This document shows positions 26,594 through 34,068 of a stretch of DNA of 64,000 bases, in pieces; position 1 is the stretch's first letter; the number at the start of each line of letters is the position of its first letter. The notes under the pieces are model-generated. The model was not told the origin of the DNA. It did not search any database and saw only the letters and a program-made list of their open reading frames with translations. A program made the translations under genes and the position numbers. The DNA is from Nocardioides turkmenicus (lineage in GTDB: Bacteria > Actinomycetota > Actinomycetes > Propionibacteriales > Nocardioidaceae), in assembly GCF_011045035.1 (NCBI RefSeq), contig NZ_JAALAA010000007.1, positions 1 through 64,000 of the forward strand, in the 5' to 3' direction.

Positions 26594-27655
26594 ATGATCC
26601 GCCCCACCCCACCGCGCCTGACCGCCATCGCCGCCGTGCTCACGACCGTGCTCCTGGGAATGTCGGCGTGCGGCGGCGCCGATGCGACCGATGCCTCCAA
26701 GCTCGCCGCCGACGCGGCGCTCCCCGACCAGGTCCCGGAGGGGACCGTGCTGCGCCTCGGGCTCCCGCCGATCGAGGTCGCGCTGAAGGCGTCCGGCCTG
26801 ATCGACGAGGTCGAGGGCTACGAGATCGAGTGGGCCAACATCTCCGGTGGCCCGAAGAGCATCGAGGCGTTCCGTGCCGACGCCCTGGACGCGAGCTACG
26901 TCGCCGACATCCCGCCGTTGTTCGCCACCTGGACCGACACGCCGGTCAAGATCGTCGCGGTCACCGAGAACCCGGACCCGCTCGACAACCCGATCTACGA
27001 GCTCGGCATCGCACCGAAGTCGAAGGTCGAGACGCTGCATGACCTGAAGGGCAAGAAGATCGCCTACTCGCCCGGCCAGGCGCAGGGTGCCCTCATCCTC
27101 AAGACGCTCGAGGCGGCCGGGCTCACCCAGGACGACGTCGAGCTCGTCGAGATCCAGAGCGTCGACGACACCTACTCGAACGCGCTGGCGTCCAACCAGG
27201 TCGACGTCGCTCCGCTGGGTGGGACCCAGCTGGCCTCCTACATCGCCAAGTACGGCCGCGACGGCGCCACCTCGATCCGGACCGGCATCCGTGACGACTC
27301 GACGCTGATCTACGGCCCGGAGGAGACCTTCGAGGACGCCGGCAAGGCGGCCGCGTTCAAGGACTTCCTCAGGCTGTGGGTCAAGTCCGAGAAGTGGGTC
27401 GACGAGCACCCTGACGAGTGGATCCAGGCCTACTACGTCGACCACGAGGGGCTGACCTTCGAGGACGGCAAGAAGGTCTTCGAGACCTCCGGCCAGACCA
27501 TCATCCCGGAGGGCTGGGACGAGTTCATCAAGCGCCACCAGGAGACCGCCGACATCCTCTCGAAGGAGCAGGACCACCCTGAGCTGGACGTCACCGAGCT
27601 CTACGACCGCCGCTACGAGAAGGTCATCGCCGACGCCGTGAAGGAGGGGCAGTGA
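26594..27655 (+). CDS. ABC transporter substrate-binding lipoprotein (SsuA/TauA/NMT1 type)
   Basis: A 353-residue binding protein for a sulfonate-type ligand. The N-terminal signal ends in the lipobox GMSAC near residue 25. The core carries LRLGLPPIEVALKASGLIDEVEGYEIEW, GPKSIEAFRADALDASYVADIPPLFA, DLKGKKIAYSPGQAQGALILKTLEAAGL and DTYSNALASNQVDVAPLGG, the usual pattern of the NMT1/SsuA family. It is followed directly by permease, ATPase and a flavin monooxygenase, the arrangement of alkanesulfonate operons. The ligand could be a sulfonate, taurine-like compound or sulfur heterocycle. Confidence 0.85.
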   Translation: MIRPTPPRLTAIAAVLTTVLLGMSACGGADATDASKLAADAALPDQVPEGTVLRLGLPPIEVALKASGLIDEVEGYEIEWANISGGPKSIEAFRADALDASYVADIPPLFATWTDTPVKIVAVTENPDPLDNPIYELGIAPKSKVETLHDLKGKKIAYSPGQAQGALILKTLEAAGLTQDDVELVEIQSVDDTYSNALASNQVDVAPLGGTQLASYIAKYGRDGATSIRTGIRDDSTLIYGPEETFEDAGKAAAFKDFLRLWVKSEKWVDEHPDEWIQAYYVDHEGLTFEDGKKVFETSGQTIIPEGWDEFIKRHQETADILSKEQDHPELDVTELYDRRYEKVIADAVKEGQ

Positions 27656-28506
27656 TGGCCACCACCGCCGTCGAGGCGCCGGTCGTCGGCGTCGTCTCCG
27701 AGAAGGTCACCGACGAGCGGGTCGTACGCCGCCGGCTCGGCCCCGGGCCGCGGATCCCCGGCACGCTGTGGATCGGGCCGGTCCTGCTCCTGGTGCTGTG
27801 GATCGTCGCCTCCGCGACGGGGGTGCTGGACCCCCGGACCCTGTCCGAGCCGTGGGTGGTGGTCGAGACCGCTCAGCGACTGATCGCCGACGGCCGGCTT
27901 CCCGAGGCGCTCGCCACCTCGGCCTACCGGGCCGCGCTCGGGCTGGTCATCGGGGTCGGCGTCGGGCTGGTGCTGGCCCTGGTCTCCGGGCTCAGCCGGG
28001 TCGGTGAGGCGCTGATCGACGGGCCGGTGCAGGTCAAGCGGGCCATCCCGAGCCTGGCGCTGATGCCGCTGCTGATCCTGTGGCTGGGGATCGGGGAACC
28101 GATGAAGGTGATCACGATCGCCCTCGGCGTACTCATCCCGATCTACATCCACACCCACAACGGGCTGCGCGGGATCGACAGCCGCTACGCCGAGCTGGCC
28201 GAGACGGTCAGCCTGCGGCGCGGTGCGTTCGTCCGGCACGTGGTGCTGCCGGGCGCGACGCCGGGGTTCCTGCTCGGGCTGCGGTTCGCGGTGCTCAACG
28301 CGCTGCTGTCCCTGGTGGTCGTCGAGCAGGTCAACGCGACCAGCGGCATCGGCCACATGATCACCCTCGCGTCGAGCTACGGCCAGACCGAGATCATCGT
28401 CGTCGGCCTGGTCGTCTACGCCCTGCTGGGCCTGGTCGCCGACGGCATCGTCCGCTTCATCGAGAGGAAGGCACTGGCATGGCGACGCACGCTGGAGAGT
28501 CACTGA
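27655..28506 (+). CDS. ABC transporter permease (SsuC family)
   Basis: A 283-residue BPD-transporter permease with about six helices. The coupling motif region is LAETVSLRRGAFVRHVVLPGATPGFLLGLRFA, and VKRAIPSLALMPLLILWLGIGEPMKV is typical of SsuC/TauC proteins. The ATG at 27655 shares its first base with the preceding stop; GTG at 27652 is an alternative. AAGGAGG lies a few bases upstream. It overlaps the ATPase gene by 28 bp. Confidence 0.87.
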   Translation: MATTAVEAPVVGVVSEKVTDERVVRRRLGPGPRIPGTLWIGPVLLLVLWIVASATGVLDPRTLSEPWVVVETAQRLIADGRLPEALATSAYRAALGLVIGVGVGLVLALVSGLSRVGEALIDGPVQVKRAIPSLALMPLLILWLGIGEPMKVITIALGVLIPIYIHTHNGLRGIDSRYAELAETVSLRRGAFVRHVVLPGATPGFLLGLRFAVLNALLSLVVVEQVNATSGIGHMITLASSYGQTEIIVVGLVVYALLGLVADGIVRFIERKALAWRRTLESH

Positions 28507-29258
28507 AGGAGACCGCCGTACGTGTCGAGGGGCTGCACCGCAGCTTCTCCGAGGCAGGCGGCGTGCTCAACGGGCTCGACCTCACCATCGAGGCCGGGGA
28601 GTTCGTGGCGCTGATCGGGCGCTCGGGATCGGGGAAGTCCACGCTGCTGCGGGCGCTGGCCGGCCTCGACCGCGCGGTCGCGGGGTCCGGGGTCGTCGAG
28701 GTGCCCGAGCGGGTCTCGGTGGTCTTCCAGGACTCCCGGCTGCTGCCGTGGCGGCGGGTGCTGGACAACGTGATCCTGGGGCTGGGTGGCTCGGATGCGC
28801 GGACGCGTGGTTTCGAGGCACTCTCCGAGGTCGGTCTCGAGGGCCGCGACCAGGCCTGGCCGCACCACCTCTCCGGCGGCGAGCAGCAGCGCGCCGCGCT
28901 GGCGCGATCGCTGGTGCGGGACCCGCAGCTGCTCCTCGCCGACGAGCCGTTCGGTGCCCTGGACGCGCTGACGCGGATCAAGATGCACAAGCTGCTCAAG
29001 AAGCTGTACGCCGCCCACAACCCCGCGATCCTGCTGGTCACCCACGACGTCGACGAGGCGATCGCGCTCGCCGACCGGGTGATCGTGCTCGTCGACGGTG
29101 TCGTCGGCTCCGACATCCGGATCGATCTGGGGTCGAAGCGGAGCCCGGGCGACCCGCGGTTCGCCTCGCTGCGGGCTCAGCTGCTGGCCGAGCTCGGCGT
29201 GGTCGACTCGGCCGACTCGGCCGACTCGGCCGACTCGGTCGAGGAGGAGGTGGCCTGA
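28479..29258 (+). CDS. ABC transporter ATPase (SsuB family) with Asp-Ser-Ala repeat tail
   Basis: A 259-residue ATPase. Walker A is GRSGSGKSTLLRALAGLD, the Q-loop VVFQDSRLLPWRRVLDNV is diagnostic for SsuB/TauB proteins, the signature is LSGGEQQRAALARSLV, Walker B LLLADEPFGALD, and the H-loop VTHDVDEAI. The C-terminus ends in DSADSADSADSVEEE, coded by four 9-bp repeats at 29205-29240. This acidic tail lies outside the ATPase fold. It overlaps the permease upstream and the monooxygenase start downstream (TGATG). Confidence 0.88.
   Translation: MATHAGESLKETAVRVEGLHRSFSEAGGVLNGLDLTIEAGEFVALIGRSGSGKSTLLRALAGLDRAVAGSGVVEVPERVSVVFQDSRLLPWRRVLDNVILGLGGSDARTRGFEALSEVGLEGRDQAWPHHLSGGEQQRAALARSLVRDPQLLLADEPFGALDALTRIKMHKLLKKLYAAHNPAILLVTHDVDEAIALADRVIVLVDGVVGSDIRIDLGSKRSPGDPRFASLRAQLLAELGVVDSADSADSADSVEEEVA
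29205..29240 (+). repeat. In-frame 9-bp tandem repeat in SsuB-like gene
   Basis: GACTCGGCC three times (29205-29231) and a variant GACTCGGTC (29232-29240), coding for Asp-Ser-Ala units at the ATPase C-terminus. The perfect copies suggest recent slippage. Confidence 0.9.
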
Positions 29259-30601
29259 TGGGGGCGCGACAGCTCCACCTCAACCTGTTCCTGCTCGACA
29301 CCGGCCACCACGAGGCGTCGTGGCGGCTGCCGGGCTCGGACCCGCACGCCAACCTCTCGCTCGCCGCGCACCAGCACCTGGCGCGGGTGGCGGAGGAGGC
29401 CAAGTTCGACTCGCTGTTCCTGGCCGACTCGCCGGCCATGTTCGGCGAGCCGGGGCGGCGGCCGTCGGCGCGGATCGAGCCGACCGTGCTGCTGTCCGCG
29501 CTGGCGGTCTCCACCCAGCGCATCGGCCTGATCGCGACGGCCTCGACGTCGTACAACGAGCCCTTCAATCTCGCCCGGCGGCTGGCCTCCGTCGACCACA
29601 TCTCTAGCGGGCGCGCGGGGTGGAACATCGTCACCACCGCAGGGGACGCGGCGGCGCGCAACTTCGGGCTGGAGGGGCAGCCGCTGCACAAGACCCGCTA
29701 CGAGCGAGCCTCGGAGTTCCTCGAGGTGGCCACGAAGCTGTGGGACAGCTGGGCCGACGACGCGATCGTGGCCGACAAGGACGCCGGGGTGCACGCGGTC
29801 GGCGACCGGATCCGGCCGATCTCCCATGTCGGGACGCACTTCTCGGTGGAGGGACCGCTCAACCTGGCCCGGCCGCCGCAGGGTCACCCGCTGCTGGTCC
29901 AGGCGGGCTCCTCCGACGACGGCAAGGAGTTCGCCGCCCGATGGGCCGAGGCCATCTTCACCGCCCAGCCGACCTTCGCGGAGAGCCAGGCGTTCTACGC
30001 CGACATCAAGCGCCGGGTCGTCGCGGCCGGGCGCGATCCCGACCACGTGCTCGTCCTGCCCGGGATCGTCCCGATCCTGGGCGAGACCGAAGCCGAGGCA
30101 CGTGAGCTGGAGGCCGAGCTCGACCGGCTGATCGCCCCGGAGTACGCCGTCGCCCAGCTGGCCCAGCTCCTGCAGGTGGATCCCGCGCGGCTCCGTCTCG
30201 ATGAGCAGCTGCCGGCCGACATCGCGACCGAGGACGAGATCGAGGGTGCCAAGAGTCGCTACACGCTCATCGTCGACTGGGCTCGGCGGGACCGGCTCAC
30301 CGTGCGCGAGCTGATCGGGAAGCTCGGTGGTGGTCGCGGCCACCGCACGTTCGCCGGGACACCTCTCCAGGTGGCCGACACGATCCAGCACTACTTCGAG
30401 AACGGGGCTGCTGACGGGTTCAACATCATGCCCGCCGTCCTGCCCTCGGGGCTCGAGGCCTTCGCCTCCGCGGTCGTCCCGATCCTGCAGGAGCGAGGGC
30501 TGTTCCGGACCGAGTACTCGGGCACCACCCTCCGCGACCACTACGGTCTCCCGCGCCCGGCCAACCGGCTCGATGCGGTCGCCGAGGAGGTCGTCGCCTG
30601 A
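29258..30601 (+). CDS. LLM-class flavin-dependent monooxygenase (NtaA/SnaA/DszA type)
   Basis: A 447-residue TIM-barrel oxidoreductase that uses FMNH2 and O2. LHLNLFLLDTGHHEASWRLPGSDP, FDSLFLADSPAMFGEPGRRP, EPTVLLSALAVSTQRIGLIATASTSYNEPFNLARRLASVDHISSGRAGWNIVTT and HPLLVQAGSSDDGKEFAARWAEAIF are signatures of the NtaA/DszA/SnaA branch, whose members attack sulfones, chelators or sulfonates. The ATG overlaps the ATPase stop. It is the fourth gene of the Ssu-like operon, so it probably frees sulfite from the imported compound. No flavin reductase gene is adjacent, so FMNH2 must come from elsewhere. Confidence 0.88.
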   Translation: MGARQLHLNLFLLDTGHHEASWRLPGSDPHANLSLAAHQHLARVAEEAKFDSLFLADSPAMFGEPGRRPSARIEPTVLLSALAVSTQRIGLIATASTSYNEPFNLARRLASVDHISSGRAGWNIVTTAGDAAARNFGLEGQPLHKTRYERASEFLEVATKLWDSWADDAIVADKDAGVHAVGDRIRPISHVGTHFSVEGPLNLARPPQGHPLLVQAGSSDDGKEFAARWAEAIFTAQPTFAESQAFYADIKRRVVAAGRDPDHVLVLPGIVPILGETEAEARELEAELDRLIAPEYAVAQLAQLLQVDPARLRLDEQLPADIATEDEIEGAKSRYTLIVDWARRDRLTVRELIGKLGGGRGHRTFAGTPLQVADTIQHYFENGAADGFNIMPAVLPSGLEAFASAVVPILQERGLFRTEYSGTTLRDHYGLPRPANRLDAVAEEVVA

Positions 30602-30629
30602 CCAGACCTCGCCGACTCGGCGACTGGTC
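30600..30629. terminator. Bidirectional terminator hairpin
   Basis: GACCAG pairs with CTGGTC and an inner TCGCCG-ACT-CGGCGA stem forms at 30609-30623. It sits between the converging monooxygenase and LCP genes. It lacks a long T run. Confidence 0.7.
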
Positions 30630-30638
30630 TGTTCGGGG

Positions 30639-31778
30639 TCAACGCACGACGTCGGGCGTCATCAGATCCTCGTTCTCGTCGACCCAGTCGGCCACCCGAT
30701 CCTCGCGGACCGCGCGCCACAGGTCGCGGTCGCGGGAGGGGTCGAGGCGTACGACGGACTGGTCGCCCACCATGCCGGTGCCGTCGGTGGGGACGGTGAG
30801 GTAGCTGATGTCGTCGGTGCGGAGGTTGCGGAGGGAGGCGGCGAGCCTGGCCATCTGGGTGGTCGACCAGTCGTCGTCGACGGAGGCGTGCTTCGAGAAG
30901 AGCTCGAGGAGGTCGAGGACCTGGTCGGGGTTCTTGCGCAGCTCCTGGTTGAGCGTCTGCTTGAGGAGCGTGCGGAGGAAGGCCTGCTGACGGGCGACGC
31001 GGTCGAGGTCGCCGTCCTGGAGGCCGTAGCGCTGGCGTACGTAGAGCAGTGCCTGCTCGCCGTCGAGGTGGTGGCGGCCGGCTTCCCAGCGGACGCCCCG
31101 GGCCGAGTCGTAGACGGTCTTCGGGATGTCGATGTCGACGCCGCCGACGGCGTCGGTGAGTGCCTTGAAGCCGTCCCAGTCGATGACGGCGAGGTGGTCG
31201 ATGCGTACGTCCGTCATCTGCTCGACGGTCTCGACGGTGAGGTTGGGGCCGCCGAAGGAGTAGGCCCAGTTGACCTTGCCCTTGCCGTGCCCGGGGATGT
31301 CGACCCAGGCGTCGCGGGGGATCGAGATGACCGAGGCGGAGCGGCGGTCGCAGTCGAGATGTACGAGCAGCATCGTGTCCGAGCGGGCCTGACCCGGCTC
31401 CCAGCCGGGTGCTTCGGCGCCGGTGGTGGGTGCGTCGGAGCGGGTGTCGGTGCCGAGGACGAGGATGTTCACCGCGTCCGCGGCCGACCCGGAGGTGGGT
31501 TTGGCGGGGCGGTCGGTGAGCCCGGCGAACGTGTCGGGCAGGCGCTGGATGTTTCCCTCCACCTTCGCTCGGAGCCACAGCGCCCCGGTCAGGCCTGCCG
31601 CGCAGAGCAGGAGGACGCACACCAGCAGCCCGATCAGGGGCTTGCGGGCACGGCGCCATCCGCGCACGGGGGTCTCACCCGAGGGGTCCGACTGCGGCGG
31701 CACGGGCGGGTGATCGAGGAGAGCCACCCGAGTATGTGACCCGGAAGGTCGCGACGGCGGGGTCCAGATGCTCGCCAT
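30639..31778 (-). CDS. LytR-CpsA-Psr (LCP) family cell-wall glycopolymer ligase
   Basis: A 379-residue membrane-anchored enzyme that moves undecaprenyl-linked glycans to peptidoglycan. A single transmembrane helix (PLIGLLVCVLLLCAAGLTGALWL) lies near residues 48-70. The LCP domain follows with VNILVLGTDTRSD, ARSDTMLLVHLDCDRRSASVISIPRDAWVDIPGHGKGKVNWAYSFGG, GIDIDIPK-like VGGVDIDIPKTVYDSA and LYVRQRYGLQDGDLDRVARQQ, including the catalytic Arg residues. Start uncertain: the ATG at 31778 has GAGGA right against it; the GTG at 31727 sits 54 nt from a 14-bp motif shared with another gene. It probably attaches the surface glycan encoded at 43-64 kb. Confidence 0.88.
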   Translation of the reverse strand: MASIWTPPSRPSGSHTRVALLDHPPVPPQSDPSGETPVRGWRRARKPLIGLLVCVLLLCAAGLTGALWLRAKVEGNIQRLPDTFAGLTDRPAKPTSGSAADAVNILVLGTDTRSDAPTTGAEAPGWEPGQARSDTMLLVHLDCDRRSASVISIPRDAWVDIPGHGKGKVNWAYSFGGPNLTVETVEQMTDVRIDHLAVIDWDGFKALTDAVGGVDIDIPKTVYDSARGVRWEAGRHHLDGEQALLYVRQRYGLQDGDLDRVARQQAFLRTLLKQTLNQELRKNPDQVLDLLELFSKHASVDDDWSTTQMARLAASLRNLRTDDISYLTVPTDGTGMVGDQSVVRLDPSRDRDLWRAVREDRVADWVDENEDLMTPDVVR

Positions 31779-31780
31779 TC

Positions 31781-31794
31781 CTCAATTTCAGGCA
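31781..31794 (-). promoter_or_regulatory. 14-bp motif TGCCTGAAATTGAG (copy 1)
   Basis: Read on the minus strand, this exact 14-mer recurs at 37084-37097. Both copies lie just upstream of minus-strand envelope genes and at 54-55 nt from a possible downstream GTG start. It is a candidate promoter or operator element for co-regulation. Confidence 0.5.
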
Positions 31795-31971
31795 CCGCTC
31801 GGTAACGGCTGGTAACCAAAAATAGGGAGGCAATACGTCGTGCGAGGTGTCTGAGTAAAGTCACTTTGCTGTACGGCGCTGATCGTGTCGGAGTTCGGGG
31901 TCTCCGCGTGTTTCCAGCCGCCTGGCTGTGTCTTGGGAGGGCGCAGTCTCGAGGATGACCAGGGGAGAGCT

Positions 31972-32712
31972 GTGTCGAAGTCAAGAGTCGGTTCGGACGA
32001 GCGAGCCCGGTTGCACGAGGCTGCCTCCGTGCTGGCCGGGATCCGGGCGGCGACCACGCTGCTCCACTCGCCGACCCGGACCGGCGAGATCGACGAGGAG
32101 CGGCGCGCCGCGATGGCGGCGATGGTGCAGAGCGAGCTGGAGCGGCTCGAGCGGATGGTCCGCCGGCATCAGGAGGCCGCGACGACGGCAGCAATGGAGC
32201 CGCGTGTCTACGACATGCGTGCCGAGGTGATCGACCTCGACGCGGTGGTGGCCACCATGGTTCTCGCCCACCAGGCCAAGGGCACGGTCGTCGAGTGGCG
32301 CCCCAGCCGGATGCTGGCCCTGGGCGACTCCGACCAGGTGACCGAGGCCCTCAACGTGCTCCTCGACAACGCCGCCGACCACGGCAGCGGATCGGTCCGG
32401 ATCGAGGTGCGTGCCGCCGGACCAGGAGACACCTCGGTCGAGATCGCGGTGACCGATGACGGGCCCGGCGTCGCGCCGGAGCTGCGCCGCCGGATCTTCG
32501 CCCGAGGCGTCAGCCGCCCGGGATCCACGGGTCAGGGCATCGGCCTCCACGCCGCGCGCGACCTGATGGAGCGTCAGGGCGGCTACCTCGAGCTCGAGAC
32601 CGGAGAGCACACCACCTTCGTCCTCGGCATCCCGATGCTCGGCTGTGCCGACGAATGGGCCGACGACCACGACAGACCGAGCCGCGGAGGCCGCAGTGGT
32701 GTCGCCGCGTAA
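31972..32712 (+). CDS. Cytoplasmic histidine kinase (short, HATPase domain)
   Basis: A 246-residue sensor kinase without membrane helices. RARLHEAASVLAGIRAATTLL near residue 17 is the probable H-box, and the ATP-binding domain carries VTEALNVLLDNAADHG (N-box), VTDDGPGVAPELRRRIFARGVSR (G1) and STGQGIGLHAARDLMERQGG (G2). There is no recognisable sensor domain, so the signal may come from a partner protein. The GTG at 31972 follows GGGGAGAG. The 190-bp upstream region is AT-rich and holds no gene; it should contain this promoter and that of the divergent LCP gene. It overlaps the response-regulator gene. Confidence 0.8.
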   Translation: MSKSRVGSDERARLHEAASVLAGIRAATTLLHSPTRTGEIDEERRAAMAAMVQSELERLERMVRRHQEAATTAAMEPRVYDMRAEVIDLDAVVATMVLAHQAKGTVVEWRPSRMLALGDSDQVTEALNVLLDNAADHGSGSVRIEVRAAGPGDTSVEIAVTDDGPGVAPELRRRIFARGVSRPGSTGQGIGLHAARDLMERQGGYLELETGEHTTFVLGIPMLGCADEWADDHDRPSRGGRSGVAA

Positions 32713-33385
32713 ACGGGTGAAGGTGGTCATCGTCGAGGACCACACCCTGTTCGCGGAGTCGCTCGAGCTGGCGCTGACCTTCGAGGGCTACGACGCCCAC
32801 CGCGTCGACCTGCCCCAGGATCCGCACAGCGAACCGTCCTCGGAGGCCAAGCTCACCTCGCTGATCATGCGCTCCCAGCCGCGCATCGTGCTCCTCGACC
32901 TCGACCTGGGGAAGCACGGCTCGGGCACACGCCTCATCGCCCCGCTCGCCCGGACGGGGACCGACGTCGTCGTGGTGACGGGTTCGACCGACCAGGCCCG
33001 GTGGGGCCACGCCCTGCACGTCGGAGCCCGGACGGTGCTGCCCAAGACGGTGCCGCTGGGCGAGATCCTGGGCACCGTACGCAGACTCAACTACGGCCAC
33101 AGCGTGCTCGACGTCGACGAGCGTGAGCGCCTGATCCGGGCCTGGGTGGGGCAGGAGCAGGACATCATCGAGACGCGTCGTCGGCTCGCGCAGCTCTCCC
33201 GGCGGGAGTCGCAGGTGCTCGAGCACCTGATGGACGGCCTCACCGTCGGTGAGATCGCCAAGCTCCGCGTCGTCTCCGAGGCGACCGTGCGTACGCAGGT
33301 GAAGTCGATCCTCGCCAAGCTCGGCGTCTCCTCGCAGATCGCCGCGGTCAGCCTCGCCCACAAGGCCGAGTGGCGGGCCGCCTGA
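32699..33385 (+). CDS. LuxR/NarL-family response regulator
   Basis: A 228-residue partner of the upstream kinase. The receiver domain has VKVVIVEDHTLFAESLELAL, the phosphoacceptor Asp in IVLLDLDLGKHG, the switch Thr/Ser in VVVVTGSTDQ and Lys in VLPKTVPLGEIL. The C-terminal helix-turn-helix is LSRRESQVLEHLMDGLTVGEIAKLRVVSEATVRTQVKSILAKLGVSS. GTG 32699 is chosen for GGAGG eight bases upstream; GTG 32696 or 32645 are possible. It overlaps the kinase gene. The targets are probably nearby envelope genes (inference). Confidence 0.88.
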   Translation: MSPRKRVKVVIVEDHTLFAESLELALTFEGYDAHRVDLPQDPHSEPSSEAKLTSLIMRSQPRIVLLDLDLGKHGSGTRLIAPLARTGTDVVVVTGSTDQARWGHALHVGARTVLPKTVPLGEILGTVRRLNYGHSVLDVDERERLIRAWVGQEQDIIETRRRLAQLSRRESQVLEHLMDGLTVGEIAKLRVVSEATVRTQVKSILAKLGVSSQIAAVSLAHKAEWRAA

Positions 33386-33395
33386 TCCGCGTCCC

Positions 33396-34046
33396 TCAGA
33401 GGGCGACCAGGCCGTCGTCGTCGCTCGCGCCGCGCAGGCGGTAGCGCCTGCCGGTCGTCGGGCACAGCCAAGTATCGCCCTCGGCGACCAGCGGCGTGCC
33501 CGCGTGACCGACCCAGCCGACCCGCCGCGCCGGGACCCCGACGACGAGCGCATGGTCGGGTACGTCACGGGTGACCACGGCGCCCGCCGCGACCATCGCC
33601 CAGGCCCCGATCGTTACCGGCGCGACGCAGACGGCGCGGGCGCCGATGCTGGCGCCGGTGCGTACGGTGACGCCGACGGCGTCCCAGTCGTCGCCGTCCT
33701 TGAGAGTCCCGTCGGGGTTGACGGCGCGGGGCAGGTAGTCGTTGGTGAACACGACCGCGGGCCCGACGAACGCACCGTCCTCGAGCACCGCCGGCTCGTA
33801 GACCAGCGCATGGTTCTGGATCTTGCAGCGGTCTCCCACCACGACCCCGGGACCGACGTACGCTCCCCGGCCGATGATGCACTCGCTGCCGACCCTGGCG
33901 TGCTCGCGCACCTGGGCCAGGTGCCAGACGAGGGTCCCGGCGCCGATCACGGCACGGTCGTCGACGTCGGCGCTGGGCTCGATCCTGGGCTCGATCCTGG
34001 GCTCGATCCTGGGTTCGGTCCTGGGTTCCGTCGTGGGTTCGGTCAT
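33396..34046 (-). CDS. Hexapeptide-repeat acyltransferase with EPRI-repeat N-terminus
   Basis: A 216-residue left-handed beta-helix acetyltransferase of the WbbJ/WlbB kind. AVIGAGTLVWHLAQVREHARVGSECIIGRGAYVGPGVVVGDRCKIQNHALVYEPAVLEDGAFVGPAVVFTNDYLP and VTIGAWAMVAAGAVVTRDVPDHALVVGVPARRVGWVG follow the hexapeptide rule; the His in VWHL and Asn in CKIQNHA are typical of UDP-sugar N-acetyltransferases. The N-terminal 25 residues are Glu-Pro-Arg-Ile repeats from a 12-bp minisatellite that also crosses the start codon. AAGGA lies eight bases before the ATG. It probably modifies an amino sugar of the surface glycan. Confidence 0.82.
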   Translation of the reverse strand: MTEPTTEPRTEPRIEPRIEPRIEPSADVDDRAVIGAGTLVWHLAQVREHARVGSECIIGRGAYVGPGVVVGDRCKIQNHALVYEPAVLEDGAFVGPAVVFTNDYLPRAVNPDGTLKDGDDWDAVGVTVRTGASIGARAVCVAPVTIGAWAMVAAGAVVTRDVPDHALVVGVPARRVGWVGHAGTPLVAEGDTWLCPTTGRRYRLRGASDDDGLVAL

Positions 34047-34068
34047 CGGTTCCGTCCTTGGTTCGATC
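33973..34068. repeat. Degenerate 12-bp minisatellite across a start codon
   Basis: Units like CTGGGCTCGATC repeat about seven to eight times; the first three are exact and the later ones drift. The array codes for the acyltransferase N-terminus and continues past its ATG (34044-34046) through the ribosome-binding site. Confidence 0.85.

Noticed and set aside
29205..29240. CRISPR-like repeat
   Set aside because: 9-bp in-frame units without spacers; a simple coding microsatellite.
33973..34068. CRISPR-like repeat
   Set aside because: Units are contiguous and degenerate with no unique spacers.
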